Position numbers and translations under genes: made by a program. From contig NC_062971.1 of the NCBI RefSeq assembly GCF_023078275.1, positions 9,362,001-9,426,000 on the forward strand: DNA of 64,000 nucleotides, given 5' to 3'. Numbering within the stretch: position 1 is the first letter of the stretch; every line of letters starts with the position of its first letter. Positions 21,301-28,903 of this stretch are shown here, piece by piece. The notes beneath the pieces were generated by a model. It was given only the letters and a program-made list of their open reading frames with translations, was not told where the DNA came from and did not search any database. The DNA comes from Leguminivora glycinivorella. Its lineage: Eukaryota > Arthropoda > Insecta > Lepidoptera > Tortricidae.

Positions 21301-23230
21301 CTGGCGTATGCACACAGTGATGTGCACTTCGCATGGCCGACAGGAGTTAGCGGAGTTTAGCGCAGCAGCGTACTGCCCGCAGAAGAAACGAGTACCACCC
21401 GACAAACCATGGATACCTGGCTGACCGATGGCTCTTCTGCAGCATGCGAGTTGGAAACGTGTACCGTCCACCGATGATGCTCTTGATTTCCCGTCTGTTT
21501 TGAGTGCTGTTCCAGCACTAGGGTGGGGAATGTAGGCGACGGAACTACCAACCTCCGTGCTGCGCGCGTGCTGGCAGCCTAGCCGGTACGGATGCCGCTG
21601 CCAGCGCGCGTCTTTTGTTTTTTGTACATATTTTCTGTTCTGTTCTGTCATGTCAATGGGCTACGAATGTTTTATTTTACACGTCTTCTGTAAATAATAT
21701 GTGTAAATAGTGTTGTTTTGTATATGTTCCTGTGCTTTTTCCTTGTATGTAAATAATGTGGTGTATATAAACTGTACATATAAAGTTTTTAATGTTTTAT
21801 TTACCGTCGGCGGCCCGATCACCTATTCATTTGTTAAGTGACTTTTAAAAAATATGAAGTCTTTAAATTTTTAATTTTTCATACAAAATAAATATTAGCT
21901 TCAATGTACGCCATTATTGTTGTCATTGACGTTGTCTGTCACACTTTAGACTTAACAGAATTCGCAATACATTACCTCTTAGAAAAAACTTTCAAGGGTG
22001 ATAAAAATCAAAATACAAGTTATTTTTAAAAGTCGCCGAACAAATGTTGATCAGTATAAGGAGAATAGCCTAGAGTTCAATTCTTCGCCTTTGTTACAGG
22101 TCCCATTCTGTTTATTTCTACCTGACTTATTAAATAGAAATTAAATTTAAAAATAACTTCTGTCCATGTTTTTCTTATAATTATGTGATGCTTTATTTCG
22201 TGCATGGTATAATTATTTTAACTACAGTCAAGTTCCCTATTCAACTACTGTACATAACTAGGTTGATTATGAAGTCCAACTCAACTTTGAAAAAACAGGA
22301 GTTGTTAAGATTTAGCACTAGAGTGCAGCACTAACACAATTCGTAAATAATCACTAATTTATTATATACTAGTTTTTGCCCGCGGCTTCGCTCGCGTTAC
22401 ATTCGAAAATTGCAGAATGCTCCATACAAACTTGCACCTCCCATTTTAGGGAAGTGGGGAGTTAGAAAGAGACAAAAAGTAGCCTATGTCACTCCATCCC
22501 TTCAACTATCTTCACTTAAAAAATCACGTCAATTCGTCACTCCGTTTTGCCGTGAGACGGACAAACAGACACGCACGCTTTCCCATTTATAATATTAATG
22601 GTATGGATAAACTTATGCCGTAAAAACAGTTTGCTACGAATATCTATTTTATTTAAATATGAAATTGTTGATTGAAGCATGAATGAGATTCGTTTACTAT
22701 TTTACTGGTGGCGCCACCTACGCAGATATTTGCGTAATTTCTCTATCTACTCAAGGTGCTGTTACACGGGCAACACAATTGCCAGCAATTCACATACCAT
22801 TGCCGCGTTTGCTCCATAGTTGGTTCGTATTGAACAATGGTATGTGAATTGCTGGCAATTTATTTACTATACCGTAAGGTTGCCTATATATACCTACATT
22901 GATATATTTCCTCGTTTGTTGTTGCAGGCCAATTCAAAAATCCTTCTAATAAGACAAGTGGACGACGAATGGCTGTACGGGAAGGTGCGCAGCGGAGCCG
23001 AGGGCCTGTTCCCCGCCAACTACGTGGAGGTGCGCGTGCCGCTGCGGCGCGCGGGCGCGGGGGCGGCGGCGCTCGCGCTGTACGACCTGGAGCCCGAGCA
23101 GCCCGGCGACCTGCGCCTGCGCGCCGGCGACACCGTCGCCGTGCTCTCCAAGCTCAACGACGAGTGGTACTACGGCGAGTGCAATGGACTCAAAGGACAG
23201 TTCCCCCTTAATTATGTGCAAATGAGCTAA
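2496..23230 (+). CDS. Two-SH3-domain adaptor protein, endocytic type (three coding exons)
   Basis: Joining 2496-3398, 14716-14949 and 22928-23230 (all phase 0, all GT-AG) gives a 479-residue protein. The N-terminal 360 residues are disordered and rich in Pro and Ser. They carry DPF motifs (residues 28-30 and 210-212), DDFDLF (185-190) and LIDLS (131-135), which resemble AP-2-binding and clathrin-box peptides, plus polyproline runs. Two SH3 domains end the protein: about 361-414 (ALFDY, EWLYG, GLFPANYV) and 426-478 (ALYDL, EWYYG, GQFPLNYV). The first SH3 is split by the 8-kb intron 3. SH3 domains bind PxxP ligands, so a cytoplasmic scaffold linking endocytic coat and actin or dynamin partners is likely (inference). 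SH3D19-like adaptors are the closest type I can suggest, but orthology is not established. The start at 2496 lies two bases after the acceptor; an upstream coding exon is possible. Confidence 0.85.
3399..5009 (+). other. Start of SH3-gene intron, nothing recognised
   Basis: AT-rich intronic sequence from the donor onward. No ORF, inverted repeat or known repeat family was recognised. Confidence 0.5.
5010..5376 (-). repeat. Interspersed repeat ending in the GGCCGGTTTT motif (copy 1)
   Basis: It opens with 'agggttccgtagtcaactag' and closes with 'gacacgctcttggccggttt'. The same sequence recurs inverted at 26505-27256. It includes a C11-12 run (5034-5047) and a second C run near 5207. Copy 2 is longer and ends in a GGAC microsatellite region missing here, so copy 1 carries an internal deletion. 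The family is very common in Lepidoptera (recognition from memory). Confidence 0.75.
5377..6221. other. Intronic AT-rich sequence
   Basis: No gene or repeat recognised; ordinary intron composition. Confidence 0.4.
6222..6288 (+). other. Possible alternative exon or promoter patch
   Basis: A GC-rich island of about 200 bases (6230-6420) inside the first large intron. It begins after a weak acceptor (AAAACTAG) and contains a possible donor (GAG|GTAGGA at 6289). One frame reads LPVAILPATDACDFSAAPEL, which looks coding-like. As a cassette exon it would break phase (67 nt), so an alternative first exon or a decayed repeat is more likely. Confidence 0.2.
6985..8600 (+). repeat. 100-bp tandem satellite, left array (about 16 units)
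   Basis: The anchor 'tcatgggtgtcgtaaaatag' recurs at 7021, 7121, 7221 and so on with exact 100-bp spacing to 8121, then at 8220, 8320, 8416 and 8516. Unit types recur in the order a-b-c-a-b, so 7021-7520 closely matches 7521-8020: a 500-bp higher-order repeat. Each unit holds small inverted repeats (GATTCCAAA...TTTGGAATC and GACAC...GTGTC). The unit length is not a multiple of three and no frame stays open through the array. Confidence 0.92.
8630..9535 (-). repeat. 100-bp tandem satellite, right inverted array (about 9 units)
   Basis: The same unit in reverse orientation, with anchors 'acacccatga' at 8642, 8742, 8843, 8942, 9041, 9141, 9242, 9342 and 9441. Variants with CCCCTAAAACC and CCCCGCAAACC alternate here, which differs from the left array, so the two arms have partly separate histories. 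Confidence 0.92.
9753..10433. other. Intronic sequence, no gene
   Basis: AT-rich. A GC-richer patch at 9990-10040 may be a repeat fragment. Nothing else recognised. Confidence 0.4.
10434..10820 (+). repeat. Non-autonomous repeat, GGTTCCGTACCTC-type left part
   Basis: It begins 'agggttccgtacctcaaaga' and continues through 'gtctgtctgtccctctgtca', a widespread lepidopteran repeat opening (from memory). The matching terminal phrase GGAACCCTCGGTGGGCGAG...CTTGGCCGGTTTT occurs at 13957-13998. One element therefore probably spans 10434-13998 and was expanded by later insertions (11906, 12838, 13591). Confidence 0.6.
10821..11905. repeat. Decayed repeat sequence with duplicated 'gcttaagaccgttt' segment
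   Basis: The segment around 'gcttaagaccgtttataaat' at 11211-11232 recurs near 11530-11555 as 'gcttaagaccgtttgtaagt'. A GC-rich patch at 11700-11820 (many CGCG/GACG words) looks like another decayed element. No gene was recognised. Confidence 0.4.
11906..12202. mobile_element. MITE with CTAGCCTCGTGGCGCC inverted ends (copy 1)
   Basis: CTAGCCTCGTGGCGCC opens the element and its reverse complement closes it (12187-12202). The body from about 12030 ('ggtttcaatggaattttaac') matches the copy at 16788-16983. It is non-coding. The superfamily is unknown. Confidence 0.75.
12203..12837. other. Intronic sequence between MITEs
   Basis: GC-richer at 12240-12400, but with no recognised protein. The segment 12745-12835 (GCGCGAACTCATCATTCGCGC) is similar to 13263-13330 (GCGCGACTCATTCGCGCAG), so the composite element beginning at 12838 is flanked by related sequence. 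Confidence 0.4.
12838..13236. mobile_element. Composite MITE with an internal SINE fragment
   Basis: The left end CAGGGTGCCCGGTAATTAAT and the segment after it (GGACAACC, then a CCACCAAGAG phrase) return inverted at 13180-13236. An inner hairpin ('aaaagtcgcctggttttcga' and its reverse) occupies 13040-13165. A roughly 100-bp SINE fragment (12908-13007, same family as 39320-39530) is flanked by a perfect 26-bp direct repeat, at 12882-12907 and 13008-13033. Confidence 0.75.
13591..13726. mobile_element. MITE with CCCKTATTCATAAACGTACA ends
   Basis: The left end 'cccgttattcataaacgtac' is mirrored by the right end (reverse complement CCCTTATTCATAAACGTACA). The arms run for roughly 50 bp around a short loop. 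Length is 136 bp and it is non-coding. This hairpin MITE type is very common in moths (from memory). Confidence 0.85.
13957..13998 (+). repeat. Right terminus of the GGCCGGTTTT repeat family
   Basis: 'ggaaccctcggtgggcgagt' followed by CCGACTCGCACTTGGCCGGTTTT. This is the usual right end of the element whose left part starts at 10434. Confidence 0.6.
14106..14500 (+). repeat. LINE/SINE-type repeat with tRNA-like Pol III boxes
   Basis: 14120-14260 is a known-looking moth repeat ('tctcggaaaccgctctaacg'), ending near 14467 with the palindromic ACCGAGCGAAGCTCGGTC. Inside, 14308-14395 reads as a tRNA relic: A box TTAGCTCAGTCG and B box GGTTTCGAATCCC with one extra T. It does not fold as an intact cloverleaf, so it is a tRNA-derived repeat and not a working tRNA gene. 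Confidence 0.6.
14716..14949 (+). CDS. SH3 adaptor gene, coding exon 2 (residues 302-379)
   Basis: Acceptor AG at 14714-14715 and donor GTAAGT at 14950. GC-rich at the start (a seven-proline run after MPTI), then acidic, then the first half of SH3 domain 1 ending in DLCFS. Composition differs sharply from the AT-rich flanking intron, as expected for a true exon. Confidence 0.88.
15051..15261. mobile_element. MITE with GTACAGCGGGGCAAA ends
   Basis: GTACAGCGGGGCAAA...CGACTGGGGG at the left is mirrored at 15220-15261. The arms are about 55 bp and include 'ccattttttccat'. Total 211 bp, no ORF. It lies 100 bp after the donor of SH3 exon 2. Confidence 0.85.
15450..15612 (+). repeat. LINE 3'-tail fragment
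   Basis: The segment around 'gtgaaaaccgtatgaaaatc' to 'gactttgttttataaggtgt' plus a GTGAT tail resembles the 3' end of a common lepidopteran LINE (from memory). No coding remains. Confidence 0.5.
15901..16013. mobile_element. MITE with GGTGTATTCGGGTAAT ends
   Basis: The left end GGTGTATTCGGGTAATGCCG is mirrored by CGGAATTACCCGAGTACACC at the right. The two arms are imperfect and nearly meet; 113 bp. Non-coding. Confidence 0.75.
16095..16312 (+). pseudogene. RTE-type LINE, C-terminal tail fragment
   Basis: Frame pieces read VDVDNGSGRPRKRWMEC, then, after a frame change, MRVKGVSMEMTADREEWRRK and CADPK. This matches the conserved C-terminus after the reverse transcriptase in lepidopteran RTE LINEs ('GRPRKRW', 'ADR.EWR'). 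It ends in a GAT/ATG trinucleotide run (16288-16308), the typical RTE tail. Internal stops show it is dead. Only the last 70 or so codons are present. Confidence 0.8.
16788..16983. mobile_element. MITE, copy 2 of the 11906 family
   Basis: The body matches copy 1 ('ggtttcaatggaattttaac', then 'tgtaaacaaataaa', ending 'gtatggtg'), but the inverted ends have decayed. A perfect 13-bp direct repeat, TTACGTAGTATAG, borders it (16776-16788 and 16969-16981). Confidence 0.7.
17508..17692 (+). repeat. SINE-like repeat (copy 1)
   Basis: 'tactagcttttgcccgcggc' at the head; 'cgtcaattcgtcgctccgtt' and ACGGACAAAC in the body; ends TTATTAATATTAATATGGAT. The same element recurs at 22370-22612 in the same orientation. 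It is a widespread moth repeat (from memory). Confidence 0.75.
17693..19650. other. Intronic sequence, nothing recognised
   Basis: Roughly 2 kb with no supported ORF, MITE or known repeat. GC-richer patches at 17770-17830 and 18060-18110 have no recognised content. Confidence 0.4.
19651..19962 (+). repeat. Left (5') LTR of the pol-less element
   Basis: Starts TGTAGGCGACGG and ends GGCCCGATCACCTA (perhaps two bases later at CA). About 312 bp. It includes 'tgtatataaactgtacatat' and AATGTTTTAT near the end. It has about 17 extra bases relative to the right LTR in a GTGCGTGCT-rich patch near 19678-19712. Confidence 0.85.
20067..21080 (+). CDS. Gag-like protein of a BEL/Pao element
   Basis: An open frame of 337 residues beginning at ATG (20067), about 100 bases after the primer-binding region. 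Residues 55-95 form a charged helix (VRRKRLELEAAKEKARIQ, then LIDKQLEADLAELEAKK), like the coiled-coil N-terminus of Pao-family Gag proteins. The rest is Ser/Thr-rich with repeated DTT and 'TCELQSSLACV'-like phrases and no zinc knuckle. It is shorter than a full Gag and lacks the DUF1759 region, so it cannot be complete. The open frame could mean recent activity in trans, or chance. The family call is by resemblance only. Confidence 0.6.
   Translation: MPRTTDQVLMSDMIFHVASNSQAEQLPSPRTASDVTSPPLLPHSLIGKSICKASSIQVRRKRLELEAAKEKARIQLELIDKQLEADLAELEAKKHRKHTSRLRPVSDVEKQFDDALQREQLQVKFDPDTDENSVKLHHHSTIGADSPAAGSTASPLSTRNVLPAASTQTCELQSSLACVSSAGLHHTSTTVDTTVCDDERSTALTVSTAVDTTTTYDFQSGPDCVDSARLRVLRQSSIVGSPADTHGSRLNTTDTPGAAATNCNQVQFGHDCDKTAKLYQSPAAAPAVPRIDVVPEDCELTDDAKPCSLTVVHDRDSLNTSEQLCATTVINVMQLRV
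21081..21530 (+). other. Residual internal region of the pol-less LTR element
   Basis: About 450 bases between the Gag-like ORF and the right LTR. Short ORFs such as 21191-21424 have no recognised domain; they may be remnants of the deleted pol region. It ends with the purine tract next to the LTR. Confidence 0.5.
21531..21825 (+). repeat. Right (3') LTR of the pol-less element
   Basis: 295 bp beginning TGTAGGCGACGG and ending GATCACCTA. It is nearly identical to the left LTR from the AGCCTAGCCGGTACGGATGC phrase onward. The base after it (21826) continues directly into a truncated MITE (next entry). Confidence 0.85.
21826..22128 (-). mobile_element. Truncated MITE, inverted copy of 32845-33199
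   Basis: 'gacttttaaaaaatatgaag' through 'gttacaggtcccattctgt' matches the 33-kb copy in reverse orientation, including 'ctttcaagggtgataaa' and 'gtcattgacgttgtctgtca'. The outer part on the LTR side is missing, so the element starts exactly at the LTR edge. Confidence 0.75.
22370..22612 (+). repeat. SINE-like repeat (copy 2)
   Basis: Same family as 17508: 'tactagtttttgcccgcggc' at the head, 'cgtcaattcgtcactccgtt' in the body, and TTATAATATTAATGGTATGG at the tail. It carries a 60-base segment (ACATTCGAAAATTGCAG...) missing from copy 1. Confidence 0.8.
22778..22859. repeat. Small perfect inverted repeat 70 bp before an exon
   Basis: The 25-bp arm ATTGCCAGCAATTCACATAC+CATTG at 22778-22802 returns inverted at 22835-22859, around a 32-base loop. 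It ends about 70 bases before the acceptor of SH3 exon 3. Probably a small MITE. Confidence 0.8.
22928..23230 (+). CDS. SH3 adaptor gene, coding exon 3 and stop (residues 380-479)
   Basis: Acceptor TTGTTGCAG just before 22928. The exon completes SH3 domain 1 and encodes all of SH3 domain 2, ending QMS and TAA at 23228-23230. It is very GC-rich between about 22980 and 23150, giving spurious long ORFs in other frames. Confidence 0.9.
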   Translation, partial: ANSKILLIRQVDDEWLYGKVRSGAEGLFPANYVEVRVPLRRAGAGAAALALYDLEPEQPGDLRLRAGDTVAVLSKLNDEWYYGECNGLKGQFPLNYVQMS

Positions 23231-24120
23231 CTCGCCCTCCCTCTTGGCGTATCGTTCCGGTGCTGGTATTTTTAAACTAGTGATGTGATAAATTATACCG
23301 TTTTTAAGACTGAAGTCTACTGTATCATTCGAATGACACGAGCGCCGCTCCTCCTGGTGGGGGGCGTAGGCGACAGGGAACTAGTGGATAATCTTGTAAA
23401 AAAAATTGATATTAGTGCAATATTGCCATAAATATTTTTTATTGATATCTTCGGTAGGGCTAAAATAAAATTTTCCAGTAAAACAAAAGGCTGCTTGATT
23501 TATGATGAAAAAATCAGGTAGGCTCCTGTGAAGCCATAAGTGTACAATTAATTTGCGTTTTCGCACTGATGTTGCCATTATAACGTAGTTGTTTAGCTTA
23601 AGCACTTATAAGGGCACTGTATGGAATATTATTAATCAATAGAACCATTGAATGTAAATAATTCACATTGTAAATTCAGTATTAATATATATGTTGTAGC
23701 AGTATGATATTATGTCATGCCTTAGTTTTTGACCAATTGATTTAGTAACAATAGTAACCATATACTTTGCTGCATGCAAAGTGCATGTGTTTTACTTCAG
23801 CCGATAATCATTGTCGCAAGTGTTTTGTGCGAACGATCAATGTGATGATTCATCGCATTGTTATTGTATTTGGAATTGCAACTTGTTAAATTATAGGAAT
23901 GTAACCTATTTTGTTATCATTATTTGGTCTCACAAATCAAAACAAAATATAAATCATAGCAACAGTGATGCATCTTGTAGTTATTGTATTGTTTGTTTTC
24001 TGTTATATAATTTTAAAGGGACCATAATATTAAGTGCCTTAAGTATATTGTCTTCAACCCAATAATTTGTATATAAATGATCTTATTTATGTAGTTGTAA
24101 TAAACTCTAATACCAACTTT
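23231..24120 (+). other. 3' UTR of the SH3 gene
   Basis: Follows the TAA with no further splice logic. A GC-rich stretch near 23330-23370 is followed by AT-rich sequence up to an AATAAA signal. About 870 bases of UTR are inferred. Small ORFs inside (23811-24065) have no family match. Confidence 0.6.
24099..24104 (+). terminator. Polyadenylation signal AATAAA of the SH3 gene
   Basis: AATAAA in 'gtagttgtaataaactctaa', followed by a T-rich downstream element (24118-24126). It is the first canonical signal on the plus strand in a good context after the stop codon. Confidence 0.6.
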
Positions 24121-24299
24121 TTTTTTATCTGCAATCCCCGGTAACTAGAGATACTGTCCAATTCTGATCTGTAATTTATCTAAGTATGGTCAATTGGTCA
24201 CGGTTCTTCATGAGCATAAACGTTTGCTTTAGCTGGTTCTGAACCTGAATAAACACTCATTATTCTAATTCACATTCAACAACACCAACCAACCAACCA

Positions 24300-24453
24300 A
24301 CATATCGTCACTACTTTGAAAAAATCTCGTATCTCACGCTGCTCCTCAAAGTCAAAACGCAGTAAGTCTATATGCATTCCATACATACTTACTACAATTT
24401 TCTTTTCATTGACAGACGAAGATACAAGTTTTTTAAAAGTAGTGACGATATGT
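24300..24453. mobile_element. MITE with ACATATCGTCACTACTTT ends
   Basis: The left end ACATATCGTCACTACTTT is mirrored at 24436-24453. 154 bp with no ORF. It lies just downstream of the inferred polyadenylation site. Confidence 0.8.
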
Positions 24454-26075
24454 AAGGGTTATTTTCATCTTTTCAGTTTTATTTAACAATGCAGTCGTGT
24501 TTTTATATTTTTTATTGATGTTGTACTAAATTGTACGTAACCTTAACAGTTCACAGTGTAACTAAATACTCATGTCGTCAAAATTAACCTTAAAATATTC
24601 CAACGTCGTGAATGTCGTGATCTTTCGATATCTGTCGGTAAACTCGGTAATGACCAGACATCGTAAATTATGTACCAATTTCGGTGCAGCATGGTAGAAA
24701 TAAAGGAGTTTATGCAAATATCTTCTAGATTAGATAAACAATTAAGTTTTAAATTACTGCTATTAATAAACAACCTATTCCAGTTGGATTCGGCTCCAGT
24801 CCGATTCACGTGACAATGTTGCTTGAACATTTACGGATTTGAAACCAAGGTAGGTTTTTAAATACAGTTTTTTTTCCAGGGCGGACAAACCGACGGGAAC
24901 ATAATATGATGAACATTTTTTGGCTCCGGCCGGATGTCGCGATCTGTCCATCTAATGGCAATGAATGCCTTAAATCATGCTGGGATGATTTTTATATTAC
25001 CGTTGCATGTCATGCTACTAAAACTAGTAGGTAGTTTTAACGGACGGCAATACTGGGTATGGCTACCCTGGCCCACCAGACGTGTGACCAAAAGCGCCTA
25101 GCATCAAACATTGAATCATAATTGTTGGATAAATTTAGACCAGTAGGTAATATACCTTCATCATTCTTATGCTCCATGTGCAGCATGGACCCTTTAAGCA
25201 TGCAAACTAAGTCTGAACTAGCTTTTAGATAGTCCGTTAGCTGCGCACACGCGTGGATGAGAGTGTAGGTAAATTCCGTCGCATGCGCGCTGTGCACGCG
25301 CGAGCTAGCAGACGCATTTCAAATTAAGTATGTAGTACCTAATGATAATGAAACACCAATTTCATCACATACAGTGAGGTTTATTATATGAACAAAAATA
25401 ATCTATGCTTAAAAATATTTACAATTCCTTAATTACAACTTAGTGTCAACATACCCTGTTCGCTTTTCAACCGTTGCTTTATAATAAACATCGCTAAATG
25501 ATTTGGTGGCAAGACACCCGACTTCCGTTTATTGCGTTTCGAGAAACAAAATACGCCGTTTAAACCTACGGGTTAATGTAAATTACAACGATGAGATGTG
25601 CCGATACACACAAAACGAATCCTCATTCACAACATGTTGAAAAGGGAAAAGAGGGCGGGATTTTTTTCTAATGTAGAATACGTAGGTACTACATATTTTC
25701 TAAGTATCTAATAACACAGTCCCGAACATTGCCTAGTATAAATTTTCCGATTTCGCAAAATTACATACCTAATTCTCTTTTGTCGCTAAAAGCACTCCCA
25801 AGCTTTTCTCAAATACATAGATAATATTTTCAGGTACAAAATAAAAATATAAAATTCTTGGTCTTTTCATAATAAAAGCCTAATTAATATTGATAAAATA
25901 TAGGCAGGTAAGTATAAAAAAAAAGATAAATAAAACTTAAGGGATAAGTATAAAAGTGGAAGATACTGTAAATGTCAGTGAAGGATTGAAGCAAAAAGAT
26001 CACGGCAAGTAAACATTTTCTTATTCTTAAGAAACAAGTGAAACAGCGAAAGCTATAAATACGGAATAATTTCAT
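24454..26075. other. Intergenic sequence, nothing recognised
   Basis: Spacer between the convergent SH3 and CHIC genes. An inverted AATAAA (TTTATT near 25380) could serve a minus-strand transcript, but no gene is supported. Confidence 0.4.
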
Positions 26076-26360
26076 TAGCTCAGCAATTCCCGTCAACTTT
26101 GTACAAAAATTAAGGGAAAAGTTAAATTTGTTTTTATTAATTCCTATTTTGTTACCAAGATTTTGTTGATGAATTGAGATTTTATTAAGTTTTATTTCGT
26201 CATTAAGGTTCTCTAGTATCTATATTTTCTTAATTATAACAATTATCCTGTATATATCTTACGAAAGTCGAATTATATTACTAAATGTTGGTAACAAAAT
26301 AGTATCAATTAAAATTTGCTGACGTGGCATTGTACAAAGTTGACGGGAATTGCTGAGCTA
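26076..26360. mobile_element. MITE with TAGCTCAGCAATTCCCG ends
   Basis: TAGCTCAGCAATTCCCGTCA, then ACTTTGTAC, opens the element and its reverse complement closes it (26332-26360): about 27 bp of inverted ends. TA at both outer edges fits a Tc1/mariner-type target. 285 bp, AT-rich, non-coding. Confidence 0.85.
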
Positions 26361-26858
26361 CGTTCAAATTGAACGCTGCAGCAACAGAAAAAAAACCCAG
26401 TAGTTACCAGGGTTACCTCCGATCCGCTTTGGTGGTAGGTATCTACATCTACTTCGTTTTTACCAGAAATACATTTTTAGCAGAAATTTATAATACTAAA
26501 AATAAAAAACCGGCCAAGAGCGTGTCGGGCCGCGCTCAGTGTAGAGTTCCGTATTTTTCTCAAAAACTACTGAACCTATCAAGTTCAAAATAATTTTCCT
26601 AGAAAGTCTTTATAAAGTTCTACTTTTGTGATTTTTTTCATATTTTTTAATCATATGGTTCAAAAGTTAGAGGGGCGGGGGGACGCACTTTTTTTTCCTT
26701 TAGAAGCGATTATTTCCGAAAATATTAATATTATTAAAAACGATCTTAGTAAACCCTTATTCATTTTTAAATACCTATCCAACAATATATCACACGTTGG
26801 GCTTTGAATGAAAAAAAATATCAGCCCACACTTTACATGTAGGGGGGGTACCCTAATA

Positions 26859-27080
26859 TAGTACATTACGATACAAGTGCGTAAAAAAGGAAGTTCGAAA
26901 CGAGTGGCGATAAATTAAAACACGACCGAAGGGAGTGTTTTAAATCGACATGAGTTACGAATTTCCTTTTTGCACGTGTATCGTACGACGTTTTTCAGTA
27001 CAGATGAGCCTCCGAAGTTTTAATTTATCGCCACTCGTTTCGAACTTCCTTTTTTTCGCACTTGTATCGAAATGTACTAT
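26859..27080. mobile_element. MITE with TAGTACATTACGATACAAGT ends, nested
   Basis: The left arm (TAGTACATTACGATACAAGT, then GGAAGTTCGAAACGAGTGGC) is mirrored at 27015-27080. The middle holds 'cacgaccgaagggagtgttt'. A second, left-truncated copy sits in the intron of the second cuticle gene (46728-46943). Confidence 0.85.
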
Positions 27081-27178
27081 TTTTCCATTTTTTATTTTTG
27101 CACTTTGTCGGCGTGATTGATATACATATTGTTACCAAATTTCAGCTTTCTAGTGCTGACGGTTACTGAGATTATCCG

Positions 27179-27211
27179 CGGACGGACGGACGGACGGACG
27201 GACAGACAGAC
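27179..27211. repeat. GGAC tetranucleotide microsatellite
   Basis: Seven or so GGAC/GACA units within the GGCCGGTTTT-family repeat. Confidence 0.85.
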
Positions 27212-27490
27212 ATGGCGAAACTATAAGGGTTCCTAGTTGACTACGGAACCCTAAAAACCTACATACCTAGCAAAAATATGAAGTATTGTAAGTCTTGTCG
27301 AAACAATTTTTTTTCAATTTTGTTGTATTTTGGTTACTAATGTTATTCATGTAGAGAGGTCATTTGGTAGATTCAACAAACTTTTAAATTAACTTTTAAA
27401 TTTTTATTGGCTCTAACGTTTTAAAGGTTACATAATTAAACGTATCTTGTGGATTGTTTGTTGTATTAGTTAGAAATTGATTTTAAACTA

Positions 27491-28035
27491 CAGTAGAACC
27501 CGCTTAAAACGATTCTGAGGGGACCCAGCCAAAAAAGCGTATTATACGGGAAATCGTATTAAACGAGAAAAAATTGTGATTTTCATCGTAAACTTTTAAT
27601 ATGGTTACTTTTTCTTGGAGCATTAATGCTTTTCTTCTTATTTTTGACATCACTGAACCAAAGATGGAACAAAGAATTCAGAAACTCAACACCGCAGCAG
27701 TGATAATGAGCGAAGTGTATGTAGGTAGGTACGAACTATCGCACTAACCGCTGAGTTAGGACGACAAATTACAAATTAATCTTTACGGGTGGCGGTGTCG
27801 CCAGAATCGCGTAATTAGTACAGTACAATTAGTTCCGATTATTGTCACCCGCATAAATAAAATTGTTAAGTAATGCAAGGTGGGTGGTTTTAGATGGTGT
27901 ATTAAGCGGGGACGCGAGTCGTATTAACCGTGAAAAAATGTCTGAAAACGAGTCTCAAATTGTAGGGACCGGCGTAAAATGGCGTATAATGCGGGAAATC
28001 GTATTAAACGTGATCGTTTTAACCGGGTTCTACTG
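27491..28035. mobile_element. MITE with CAGTAGAACCCGCTTAAAAC ends (pogo/Tigger-like)
   Basis: CAGTAGAACCCGCTTAAAAC at the left is mirrored by GTTTTAACCGGGTTCTACTG at the right. Two internal phrases (GAAATCGTATTAAACG near 27551 and 27998) belong to the arms. The ends resemble those of pogo/Tigger elements (CAGTAGAACC...). No transposase ORF. 545 bp. TA flanks are present on the left but not clear on the right. Confidence 0.75.
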
Positions 28036-28903
28036 ATTGGCTTTAGAGTTGTTTAACTGAAACACTAGTCGTCGATATTATTAAATGCTGAATATTGGGC
28101 CCTTTTTCTGTCACTTGTTGCCACTGGCAACATCTTGGTGGTAACATACGTGAGAACCAGTTACCAAATTTTTTAGCTTATCCACATATTTTTATCTACA
28201 AACCCAAAACCTTCTCATATTTTTTTAAAGTATAAAGCCAAATGAAATATTCTATCAATAAAATTATTTTCCTTTTCATTAGACAATTCGTTTAACCTAC
28301 TTTTCAATGCCTCAACAACTATCAGACCAATCATCTTAAAGATAAATACACATTAAGTTAACAGCGTTTATATTTAACAAATGGAAGCTTGCAATTTTCA
28401 TAAGGTGATAACTACATAAGAAACATAATTTGATTTTATTTTAACTTTGTTAAGGTTCATTCACATATTAATTAACATTGTAAGTCTAACAGCAACAGCA
28501 TCAGACGATTAGAACAGATCTTGTTTATAGACCTATATTCCTACCTCGTTATACGGTAAGACTACCATCCATATGTCAGCATAACATTTAATAGTTCATT
28601 TAAAAAGATTCTAGCATTATGTATGTACGCCGTTAAAACCAAAATAGACCAGCTTACGAGACTGAACGCCACAAGCACTACCTTCAAACATTCTATTGAT
28701 ATAGCACAATCCGGTAAAAAGTTAATATTTTAAACATATGCAACTCTCCTCTAAGCAGGTGCCTAGTATGATAATAGCAAAGCGGCTAACACATTTGTTG
28801 GTTTGGCCATGTGAATTTAAAATTCAATGTTCAATTTGCTAAGATGTGAGTTACCGATTGATGAAATGACTTAAAGGGTATTTACAAGGAACAAGGTAAG
28901 AGT
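28036..28903 (-). other. Presumed 3' UTR and flank of the CHIC gene
   Basis: AT-rich. Several reverse AATAAA signals (forward TTTATT near 28433 and 28255) could end the minus-strand transcript. No other gene is seen. Confidence 0.4.

Larger units (their letters stand above)
19651..21825 (+). mobile_element. Non-autonomous BEL/Pao-type LTR element lacking pol
   Basis: Two similar LTRs bound 1.6 kb of internal DNA. After the left LTR comes a likely primer-binding region (TGGTCCTTCGAACCGGAT, from 19967). A purine-rich tract (GGGTGGGGAA) ends just before the right LTR. The only long ORF is a Gag-like protein; protease, reverse transcriptase and integrase are absent. It lies in the second large SH3-gene intron, in the same orientation as the gene, and carries its own promoter and terminator signals in the LTRs. 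No matching target duplication is visible (left flank AGGCG, right flank TTCAT). Confidence 0.8.
26505..27256 (+). repeat. Interspersed repeat of the GGCCGGTTTT family (copy 2)
   Basis: Opens 'aaaccggccaagagcgtgtc' and closes 'gactacggaaccctaaaaac', the reverse of copy 1 at 5010-5376. It is split by a nested MITE (26859-27080). After the MITE it continues through 'cgctttctagtgctgacggt'-like sequence and a GGAC microsatellite. Confidence 0.8.
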
